Source: Marinobacter sp. LV10R510-11A (GTDB taxonomy: Bacteria > Pseudomonadota > Gammaproteobacteria > Pseudomonadales > Oleiphilaceae). From it: DNA of 64,000 bases. Under the pieces are notes generated by a model, which made no database searches, was not told the DNA's origin, and saw nothing but the letters and a program-made list of their open reading frames with translations. Below, piece by piece: positions 57,771 through 64,000 of this stretch (the first letter of the stretch is position 1; each line of letters starts with the position of its first letter). The stretch is from positions 4,216,001 through 4,280,000 of the forward strand of contig NZ_LT907980.1 in the NCBI RefSeq assembly GCF_900215155.1. The letters run 5' to 3'. The translations under genes were made by a program, and so were the position numbers.

Positions 57771-59543
57771 ATGGACTGGCAAGGCTGGTTTGCTCTGGGT
57801 CTGGCAGGCGTCGCGCTGTTACTCATGAGTTCAGGGCGGTATGCACCTCATCTTGTGATGATGGGTGTGCTCGTTGTGCTCAGTGCCAGTGGCGTCATTT
57901 CGCCCGACCAGGCACTGATGGGTTTCAGCAACACAGGGCTGATCACGGTTGTCGCTCTGTTTGTGGTGGCGGCTGGCATACACCACTCCGGCGGCGTTGA
58001 TTTGCTGGTCAGGTACCTGCTCAGAAACCCCAAGACCGTGCGCTCGGCGCAGGCACGCATTACTCTTCCAGTTGCACTGTTAAGCGGTTTTCTCAACAAC
58101 ACCCCCGTTGTGGCGACGATGATTCCCGCCATTCATGCCTGGTCCCGGAAGATCGGCATTGCACCATCCAAACTTATGATCCCCCTGAGCTACTCTGCCA
58201 TTCTAGGTGGCACGCTAACCATGATTGGTACCAGCACCAACCTGGTTGTTAATGGCCAGTACCAACAGTTGACCGGTGATGCTGGGCTTTCCATTTTCTC
58301 CATCACGGCCGTTGGCTTACCCGTTGCAGTTCTTGGCATTGCTGCAATCTTACTGTTTATGCCCAGGGCTTTGCCAAACCGGGAAGACCGACACAAATTT
58401 GGCTCCATGAGAGAATTCACGCTGGAAGTTGCGGTTGCAATTGATGGGCCGTTAGTTGGCAAGACAGTAGGCGAGGCGGGCCTGCGAGAGCTTGAGCACC
58501 TCTACCTGGTAGAAATTGAACGTGATGGTAGCGTGGTAACGGCGGTGCCATCTGAGGAGCGCCTGTGTGGCGCCGACCGGCTGGTGTTTGCCGGTGATAC
58601 TCAAGCAATCTCGGACCTGCTGCGAATTAACGGCATCGTGCCTTCGGTGCACGCAGATGAACCCAGTTTGAGCCAGGATCGTGCAGAGCGCTGCCTGATG
58701 GAGGCGGCTTTGTCTCCGCAGTCAGAAGTGCTGGGTCTGACGATTCGCGACGCGCGTTTCCGGGAGCGCTACGGAGCGGTGGTGTTGGCGGTCGCCCGGG
58801 GTGGTGCCCGAGTATCCGGAAACCTGGGTAATATTCGTCTCAAACCTGGCGATGTGCTTTTGCTGGAAGCTCGGCCCGCGTTTGTAAGCCGGCAGCGCTA
58901 CAACAATGACTTTCTGCTTATAAACGATCTGGGAACCGAGGCTCCAAGGCACGACCGTGCCTGGTTGTCCTGGGGAGTCTTAGTTGTGCTGGTGGGGCTG
59001 GTCGCCTGCGGTGTTCTCAGTATGCTCAACGCTGCCTTGATGGGAGCAGCTCTGATGATCCTGAGTGGCTGCTGCTCCGTAGGCCAAGCACAGAAATCAG
59101 TGGATGTGCCCGTGGTTCTTACCATTGGTGCTTCGTTTGCCCTGGGCGCTGCCCTGCAGGAGACCGGGGCTGCGAGTTACGTCGCAGGTGCCATTCTAAG
59201 CCTCAGCAAGGGGCACGTATTACTGGCTTTGTTCATGGTCTATTTTTCAGTCTCTGTGCTTACGGAGGTTATCACCAACAATGCGGCGGCCGTTCTGGTT
59301 ATTCCGGTTGTGTTGTCGATGACCAGTACCATGGGCGTTGAGGCAGAACCGTTTGTTATCGCAGTAATGATGGCCGCGTCGGCCAGCTTTGCCACGCCCC
59401 TTGGGTATCAGACCAACATGATGGTGTTCGGCCCTGGTGGGTACAGGTTCGGGGATTTCGTACGTGTTGGCCTGCCAATGAATGTGTTCATTGGCCTGGT
59501 ATCTGTTGCAGTCATTTCCGTGGTGTACGGAATCAGCCCGTGA
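57771..59543 (+). CDS. SLC13/DASS-family permease with two RCK-C domains
   Basis: A 590-aa transporter. The N-half has helices with the DASS motif FLNNTPVVATMIPAI and GTSTNLVVNG. A cytoplasmic insert holds two TrkA-C/RCK-C domains (about 205-290 and 300-385). The C-half repeats the fold with EVITNNAAAVLVIPV and ATPLGYQTNMMVFGPGGYRFGDF. Members move sulfate, dicarboxylates or other anions; substrate unknown. Its end overlaps the EAL gene by 11 bp, tail to tail. Confidence 0.9.
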   Translation: MDWQGWFALGLAGVALLLMSSGRYAPHLVMMGVLVVLSASGVISPDQALMGFSNTGLITVVALFVVAAGIHHSGGVDLLVRYLLRNPKTVRSAQARITLPVALLSGFLNNTPVVATMIPAIHAWSRKIGIAPSKLMIPLSYSAILGGTLTMIGTSTNLVVNGQYQQLTGDAGLSIFSITAVGLPVAVLGIAAILLFMPRALPNREDRHKFGSMREFTLEVAVAIDGPLVGKTVGEAGLRELEHLYLVEIERDGSVVTAVPSEERLCGADRLVFAGDTQAISDLLRINGIVPSVHADEPSLSQDRAERCLMEAALSPQSEVLGLTIRDARFRERYGAVVLAVARGGARVSGNLGNIRLKPGDVLLLEARPAFVSRQRYNNDFLLINDLGTEAPRHDRAWLSWGVLVVLVGLVACGVLSMLNAALMGAALMILSGCCSVGQAQKSVDVPVVLTIGASFALGAALQETGAASYVAGAILSLSKGHVLLALFMVYFSVSVLTEVITNNAAAVLVIPVVLSMTSTMGVEAEPFVIAVMMAASASFATPLGYQTNMMVFGPGGYRFGDFVRVGLPMNVFIGLVSVAVISVVYGISP

Positions 59544-60858
59544 TAACCGAAGGTGCAGGCTGATTGGCTAGAATGTCGCAGCAAAGCACGCGCAGCTCGC
59601 TCTCGTGAGTAAAGCCCAGTGACAGGGTGACACACATATAAGCGCCGGTTACGCAGAGATAGGGTGCTGTAACGTGGAGGTTGCCAGGCTGAGCCAATGC
59701 CTGCTGAAGATACTGTTGCCGGTACCAGTCCGCCTTGTTGGTGCTCTCAAGCGGCTTAAATCGCGGGTCTCGGCTTCGGGCCTCGGTGTCCGATATCAAT
59801 GTGTCCTCAACCTGAACGCCTTTATCATCCGCCAGATAACAGCGTGAAACCGTGGAATGACTCAGCAGCTTGCTACAAGCCTGGGCCATAGTGACGCCGG
59901 TTTGCAGTTGCTCGGTGGCTTTATAAAAATCCCGTTGAAAAAAATCCACCAGCTGGCGGGTCGGGTCACGGGTTATCTGGTGGCGCGCTTTGTACTCTCG
60001 CAGTAGCTGGTCAAAATCTGCGGATGTATTGCAGAGCTGTGCTAGTTCAGTACTGGGACGGCAGAAGTAGAACCCTTGAACAAAATCCACGCCGGCATCG
60101 ATGGCAATCATGGCCTGATCGCTGGTTTCTACACCCTCCAGTAAAACCAGGCACCCCGATTGATGCAGCAGCGAAACTATACCGTTTAGTATTTGTCGTG
60201 CCTTGCGGTCTTCTGTTGCCCGGGTCAGTAGTTTTCGATCCAACTTGACGATGTCCGGTGACAGATTCCAGATTCGCTCAAAGTTGGAGTGCCCAGCGCC
60301 AAAATCGTCAATAGCCGTCAGGCACCCCAGCTGCTTGTAGTAGGCAACGGTTTCACGCAGGCGTTCGGCGTCATCGGTTGGTTGCTCGACAATCTCGATA
60401 ACGATCCTGTGTGGTGGCAGCTTGGTTTTCGCAAGCAATTCGCCGAAAAACGAATCTGTCTGGCTACCACTGGTTACAACTCGGGGGGAAACATTCAGAA
60501 ACAGCCAATTGAGTTGGTCCTCTAGGCCGCTGCAGTTTTGGATGTGCAGATATCGACAGAGCCGATCCAGGAGGAGGGCCTCAGCATCTGAGGTTGGTAG
60601 CTCAAAAAGGTGAATCGGAAGAACACTGGCGCTGTCTGGATCCAGCGCCCGAATCAAGGCTTCGTAGCCAACGGTTCGTTTGTGGGAAATACTGTAAATG
60701 GGCTGTAGAGCCGTGCTCAGAATCAGGCCGCGAAAGTCCGCCGTCCAGACATCGCCGTTTCTGTGTAACATTGGCGATAGCATGTCCAGTTCTGGGTCTG
60801 TCAGATTTTCCGGGAGGGCGTACTGCATAATGAGTTTTGAGCCATTGAACGAATGCAT
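59533..60858 (-). CDS. EAL-domain c-di-GMP phosphodiesterase
   Basis: A 441-aa (or 431-aa, from the second Met) cytoplasmic protein. The EAL domain is at about 40-270. Residues expected for catalysis are present: E in GYEALIR, N in NVSPRVV, E in VIEIVEQP, DDFGAGHSNF, K in VKLDRKLL, E in LLEGVET and Q in FVQGFYFCRP. The C-terminal ~170 residues form a domain I do not recognise by name, seen on other proteobacterial EAL proteins. No strong ribosome site is visible for either start. Confidence 0.9.
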   Translation of the reverse strand: MHSFNGSKLIMQYALPENLTDPELDMLSPMLHRNGDVWTADFRGLILSTALQPIYSISHKRTVGYEALIRALDPDSASVLPIHLFELPTSDAEALLLDRLCRYLHIQNCSGLEDQLNWLFLNVSPRVVTSGSQTDSFFGELLAKTKLPPHRIVIEIVEQPTDDAERLRETVAYYKQLGCLTAIDDFGAGHSNFERIWNLSPDIVKLDRKLLTRATEDRKARQILNGIVSLLHQSGCLVLLEGVETSDQAMIAIDAGVDFVQGFYFCRPSTELAQLCNTSADFDQLLREYKARHQITRDPTRQLVDFFQRDFYKATEQLQTGVTMAQACSKLLSHSTVSRCYLADDKGVQVEDTLISDTEARSRDPRFKPLESTNKADWYRQQYLQQALAQPGNLHVTAPYLCVTGAYMCVTLSLGFTHESELRVLCCDILANQPAPSVITG

Positions 60859-61045
60859 CAGGTGCTATTGAAAAAAGCGCCTGAACGGCCACTGATCAGT
60901 CACGGCTGAAACCGGAAAAACCTGAGTAAACTGATAGTTGGAAGGGAGGTTGCCAAAAATAAGAGAGCATTACCACTATTTCATGAAGAAACTGGCAGAG
61001 GTTTGCAATTATTCAATAGTGAGTGTGAACTGAAGGGGGTAGCTA

Positions 61046-61062
61046 GGCCCCGAACAGGGGCC
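61046..61062. repeat. GC hairpin after the 15-codon ORF
   Basis: GGCCCC-GAACA-GGGGCC, 6-bp stem, 8 bp beyond the stop of the short ORF on the minus strand. There is no T-tract, so termination is only possible. Confidence 0.55.
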
Positions 61063-61070
61063 ACGTAAAC

Positions 61071-61118
61071 TCAGTTATTACTTGGGATTACAACGGATTC
61101 GTCGAATTCAAGTTCCAT
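61071..61118 (-). CDS. Possible 15-aa peptide gene
   Basis: The minus-strand ORF encodes MELEFDESVVIPSNN and stops with TGA. GAGAGGAC lies 5 bases upstream of the ATG, a good ribosome site. Hairpins with CCCC/GGGG stems flank it (61046-61062 and 61142-61155). It lies alone in a 421-bp gap between the EAL and cytochrome b561 genes. The peptide is acidic with no Cys or Tyr and resembles no precursor I know. A leader/attenuator peptide, a small signalling peptide or chance are all possible. Confidence 0.35.
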   Translation of the reverse strand: MELEFDESVVIPSNN

Positions 61119-61141
61119 GTCTTGTCCTCTCGTTCAATGAG

Positions 61142-61155
61142 GCCCCCGACGGGGC
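61142..61155. repeat. GC hairpin before the 15-codon ORF
   Basis: GCCCC-CGAC-GGGGC, 5-bp stem, 23 bp upstream of the short ORF start on the minus strand. The rest of 60859-61279 has no other gene that I can support. Confidence 0.5.
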
Positions 61156-61279
61156 AGTTAAGCATGGATAAAGTCTATCGAGTTCATAAGTTTTAACAAT
61201 CCGTACAACCCGTATGTGGCTTCTTACTTGAATCCAAGATACTTCAATTCCCGATGGAGAATATGAGGCATTAGTTGCT

Positions 61280-61840
61280 ATGCAAATAATTAATACATCT
61301 ACCAGTTACGGGTGGCTAGCTATTATTGTTCACTGGGTTGCTGCTGTGGCAGTGTTTGGCATGTTTGCTTTGGGTTTTTGGATGGTCGACCTAACGTACT
61401 ACAGCGAGTGGTACCAGCGTGCTCCAGACATTCATCGCAGTATTGGCGTTTTGTTGTTTGTCTTGACGGTATTTCGGCTGCTTTGGCGTTTATTGACTGC
61501 ATCGCCTGCTCCGTTGGCGGGGCATAAGCGTTGGGAGGTTGCCAGCGCCTACGCCGCTCACGGGTTGTTATATGTTCTTGTTTTTGTAGCGACGGTGAGT
61601 GGGTTTTTGATTTCAACCGCCGACGGTTCATCGGTGAGCGTATTTGGTTGGTTCGACGTACCATCCGTGACAGGGCAGGTTAAACGGCTTGAAGATACTG
61701 CAGGGCTGGTACATTACTGGAGCACCTGGGCTTTGGTTGCTCTGGCGCTGATTCACTCAGCGGGGGCGCTGAAGCATCATTTTATCGACCGTGATAATAC
61801 CCTGCGCCAGATGCTTGTTCCGCAGCGACAGGATAATTGA
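61280..61840 (+). CDS. Cytochrome b561
   Basis: A 186-aa inner-membrane di-haem protein (CybB/YceJ type) with four hydrophobic helices. Candidate haem-ligand histidines are in AIIVHWVAAV, PDIHRSIG, AAHGLLYV and LVHYWSTWALVALALIH. It moves electrons between quinones and periplasmic partners. The YceI gene follows by 54 bp, the same pair as E. coli yceJ-yceI, suggesting a shared role with a quinone- or isoprenoid-binding partner. Confidence 0.92.
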   Translation: MQIINTSTSYGWLAIIVHWVAAVAVFGMFALGFWMVDLTYYSEWYQRAPDIHRSIGVLLFVLTVFRLLWRLLTASPAPLAGHKRWEVASAYAAHGLLYVLVFVATVSGFLISTADGSSVSVFGWFDVPSVTGQVKRLEDTAGLVHYWSTWALVALALIHSAGALKHHFIDRDNTLRQMLVPQRQDN

Positions 61841-61894
61841 TTCGTGCAATGCTGCTATGAATCAGAGCGTTTCCGTTTTTTAAAAGGAGAAATT

Positions 61895-62476
61895 ATGAAA
61901 AAGTTACTGCTAGCATCGGCTGTTTCCATGACGCTTATAGGGAGTGTGCATGCCAGTGAACACAGCGGCACCTATGATTTCGATAATGAAGACACTCACC
62001 AGTTCATCACGTTCAAGATCTCTCATCTGGGTTATAGCTGGCTCTATGGTCGCTTCAATGATTTCGATGGTCAGTTTTTTTACGATGCTGAAAATCCGGA
62101 AAACAGCTCTGTGAATGTAACCATTGATACGTCCAGTGTGGACTCGAACCACGCCGAGCGTGATAAGCACTTGCGAAGTGAAGATTTCCTGCACGTGAGT
62201 GAGTACCCTCAAGCGAGTTTCAAGAGCAAGCGGGTGGTGCTTGGTGACGAAGGCGAAGCGGATATTGTTGGCGATCTCACACTTCGCGGTGTCACCCGTG
62301 AGGTTACCTTGGACTTGGAAATGCTGGACCATGGTAAAGACCCGTGGGGTGGCTATCGCATGGGATTTGAGGCGGAAACTGAGCTACGACTTGAAGACTT
62401 CGGCATCCCGATGAGCCTCGGGAAGGCGTCCGAGACAGTAGAAATTATTATCTCCGTAGAAGGTATCCGCCAGTAA
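61895..62476 (+). CDS. yceI: YceI-family periplasmic lipocalin-like protein
   Basis: A 193-aa secreted protein. The signal peptide MKKLLLASAVSMTLIGSVHA precedes the YceI fold: DNEDTHQFITFKISHLGYSWLYGRF, HAERDKHLRSEDFLHVSEYPQASF and VTREVTLDLEM. Such proteins bind isoprenoid quinones or other amphiphiles in a barrel. AAAAGGAG sits 6 bases before the ATG, so I prefer this start to the open frame from 61844. Confidence 0.95.
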   Translation: MKKLLLASAVSMTLIGSVHASEHSGTYDFDNEDTHQFITFKISHLGYSWLYGRFNDFDGQFFYDAENPENSSVNVTIDTSSVDSNHAERDKHLRSEDFLHVSEYPQASFKSKRVVLGDEGEADIVGDLTLRGVTREVTLDLEMLDHGKDPWGGYRMGFEAETELRLEDFGIPMSLGKASETVEIIISVEGIRQ

Positions 62477-62509
62477 ATTTGGCTGCACCTGCGATAACAG
62501 GTTCCGGGG

Positions 62510-62776
62510 TTATACCCGGAATCTGCCTGTCTGTTTTTCCAGTTCCCCTTCGGCTTCCTGGGATGTCTCGCAGGAGCGGCAAAGATGTCGTTGGCGCCAA
62601 AACTGAGCGGCGAAAATAACCAGCCATATAAGCAGTCCCGCCCAGAGATAGGTTGCAGGAACTTGAAAGCTGCCACTGATAGCGAATTCCACTAGAAGCA
62701 TCAGCGCGACGGCCAGTGCCGCATTCGCCATTGCCGTAGCCATGGCTTGCCCGCAGGCTTTGAGATTGGGTTTCAT
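62510..62776 (-). CDS. Small two-helix membrane protein, hypothetical
   Basis: An 88-aa product starting MKPNLKACGQAMATAMANAALAV, with two hydrophobic helices (about 13-35 and 41-60) and a polar tail with a CRSC pair (QRHLCRSCETSQEAEGELE). GGAA lies 6 bases before the ATG. Function unknown. It converges on yceI. The frame stays open upstream to 63103, but that part lies across the parC leader and has no support. Confidence 0.55.
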   Translation of the reverse strand: MKPNLKACGQAMATAMANAALAVALMLLVEFAISGSFQVPATYLWAGLLIWLVIFAAQFWRQRHLCRSCETSQEAEGELEKQTGRFRV

Positions 62777-63057
62777 AGTGTTCCGCTTGTTTTGAAGGAA
62801 AAACGGTCTTCTATTCATCACTAACCACGAGCATACGGCGCACCTTACAGACTCTCCATGCGGGAATTCCGCTATTGGAATCGATGGCTTCGGACATTGA
62901 TGAACCATTTTGGCCCATAAATCCGCAGGTTGTTGGTGTATCAGCCCGGTGCTCCATATAATGTCCCACTGCACAGGCCCCGTGATTATTCCGGGCGCAC
63001 AGGGTAGCATCACGGACTCTTTCAAAATCAGGCAATACAGGCAAAAAAGAGGCATCC
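62777..63057. other. Leader region of parC
   Basis: 281 bp with no gene I can support. It should contain the divergent promoters of the small membrane protein and parC. A minus-strand frame at 62811-63059 shows no family signal. Confidence 0.4.
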
Positions 63058-64000
63058 ATGCCAGAGTTTCAGACAACGGATGAAGGCTTTGAGCGGGTTT
63101 CACTCAAGGACTACACGGATAAAGCCTATCTCGACTACTCCATGTACGTCATTCTTGACCGCGCACTTCCCAGTGTCGGGGACGGGCTGAAGCCGGTTCA
63201 GCGGCGCATTATTTACGCTATGTCAGAGCTGGGCCTGAAGTCCACGTCCAAATACAAGAAATCTGCCCGTACCGTGGGTGACGTTCTGGGTAAGTTTCAC
63301 CCGCACGGGGATAGCGCCTGTTACGAAGCCATGGTGCTCATGGCGCAGCCATTTTCTTATCGCTATCCGCTTGTAGACGGCCAGGGTAACTGGGGCGCGC
63401 CAGATGACCCTAAATCCTTCGCCGCTATGCGTTACACCGAGTCCCGCTTGGCACGCTTTGCGGATGTGCTACTCGCAGAGCTGGGGCAAGGCACTGTAGA
63501 CTGGACGCCCAACTTTGACGGCACCATGGACGAGCCTTCGGTGCTGCCTGCAAGATTGCCCCATGTACTATTAAATGGCACTACAGGTATTGCCGTGGGT
63601 ATGGCGACGGACATTCCGCCTCATAATGTAAGGGAAGTAACAGCCGCTTGTATTCGGTTGTTGGATGATCCCGAGGCAACCGTTGATCAGCTGTGCGAGC
63701 ACGTTAAGGGCCCGGACTTCCCCACCTATGCGGAAATTATTACGCCCCGCAAGGATCTGCGCCAGATGTATGAAACCGGCCGTGGCTCGCTGCGCATGCG
63801 TGCTCGTTGGGTTCGGGAAAGCGGTGAGATTGTGGTTACCGACTTGCCACACCAAGTTTCTGGCAACCGTGTGCTCGAACAGATTGCGCACCAGATGCAA
63901 ATCAAAAAACTGCCTATGGTGGCGGATCTGCGCGACGAGTCTGATCACGAGAACCCCACCCGACTAGTCATTGTGCCGCGCTCTAATAGGGTAGATCTCG
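63058..64000 (+). CDS. parC: DNA topoisomerase IV subunit A (5' part)
   Basis: The first 314 codons of ParC; the gene runs off the window. The start [32 protein letters not shown] matches the family. The catalytic Tyr is in [12 protein letters not shown], and the quinolone-resistance region reads [13 protein letters not shown], i.e. the sensitive-type Ser and Glu are present. [20 protein letters not shown] is also conserved. The ATG at 63058 has AAAGAGG 7 bases upstream. It lies about 5.4 kb downstream of parE, not adjacent. Confidence 0.97.
   Translation, partial: MPEFQTTDEGFERVSLKDYTDKAYLDYSMYVILDRALPSVGDGLKPVQRRIIYAMSELGLKSTSKYKKSARTVGDVLGKFHPHGDSACYEAMVLMAQPFSYRYPLVDGQGNWGAPDDPKSFAAMRYTESRLARFADVLLAELGQGTVDWTPNFDGTMDEPSVLPARLPHVLLNGTTGIAVGMATDIPPHNVREVTAACIRLLDDPEATVDQLCEHVKGPDFPTYAEIITPRKDLRQMYETGRGSLRMRARWVRESGEIVVTDLPHQVSGNRVLEQIAHQMQIKKLPMVADLRDESDHENPTRLVIVPRSNRVDL

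Noticed and set aside
61071..61118. PqqA-type precursor for the 15-codon ORF
   Set aside because: It lacks the Glu-x3-Tyr pair, and no pqq genes are nearby.
62811..63059. 82-codon minus-strand frame in the parC leader
   Set aside because: No family signal, and it would occupy the parC promoter; probably chance.

Overview
The window looks like a chromosome segment of a marine gammaproteobacterium, most likely Marinobacter or a close relative. This rests on E. coli/Pseudomonas-type serA, apt, parE, parC, rlmJ and yceI, a Pseudomonas-like atu (acyclic terpene utilization) operon, and many c-di-GMP/chemotaxis genes. Genus assignment is inference. No tRNA, rRNA or CRISPR array was seen.

Layout. 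0-8.4 kb: a chemotaxis receptor, a DUF4870 membrane protein, and a minus-strand operon of two imelysins, a DUF1111 di-haem protein, a DUF1513 protein and an MFS carrier (periplasmic metal handling). 8.5-14.4 kb: rlmJ, a GAF-PAS-LOV-GGDEF-EAL protein that is probably blue-light responsive, and the remains of a CHASE-PAS-GGDEF gene. 14.4-21.6 kb: a YhaJ/YqjG/YhaK-like trio (LysR regulator, glutathionyl-hydroquinone reductase, pirin), an EamA exporter, a GIY-YIG protein, two alpha/beta hydrolases and an OmpA-like lipoprotein.

21.6-26.5 kb is the most unusual part. A transposon with 28-bp terminal inverted repeats sits exactly in the loop of the terminator that once separated convergent ompA-like and serA genes, with a 9-bp target duplication. 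Its own gene is a DDE transposase-like protein of about 613 aa with two zinc ribbons, which I cannot place in a named family. It has been hit twice: an IS1595-family element lies just before its start codon and an IS3-family element splits it after codon 241.

26.5-37 kb: serA facing a D-2-hydroxyglutarate dehydrogenase, a zinc-cysteine-free sirtuin, a UbiB/ABC1 kinase-like protein, an FAH-family hydrolase, apt with a purine permease, a TRIC channel, a quinone oxidoreductase and a MazEF module. 37-49 kb: the complete operon atuABCDEFGH on the minus strand, with divergent atuR and a palindromic operator between them. This is the pathway for citronellol/geraniol-type branched isoprenoids; it needs Liu enzymes and beta-oxidation from elsewhere in the genome.

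49-55.6 kb: a TRAP-like uptake operon (TatT-like lipoprotein, solute-binding protein, fused QM permease) and an S8 peptidase. Three of these four reading frames are broken, and the peptidase has also lost the region holding its catalytic Asp and His. 55.7-64 kb: parE, an SLC13 permease with RCK domains, an EAL protein, a 15-codon ORF between two GC hairpins, a cytochrome b561-YceI pair, a small membrane protein and the start of parC.

A second recurring theme is an intergenic repeat family (30025-30133, 37077-37140, 41879-41990). Its ~50-bp core is conserved, while the long inverted arms differ between loci.
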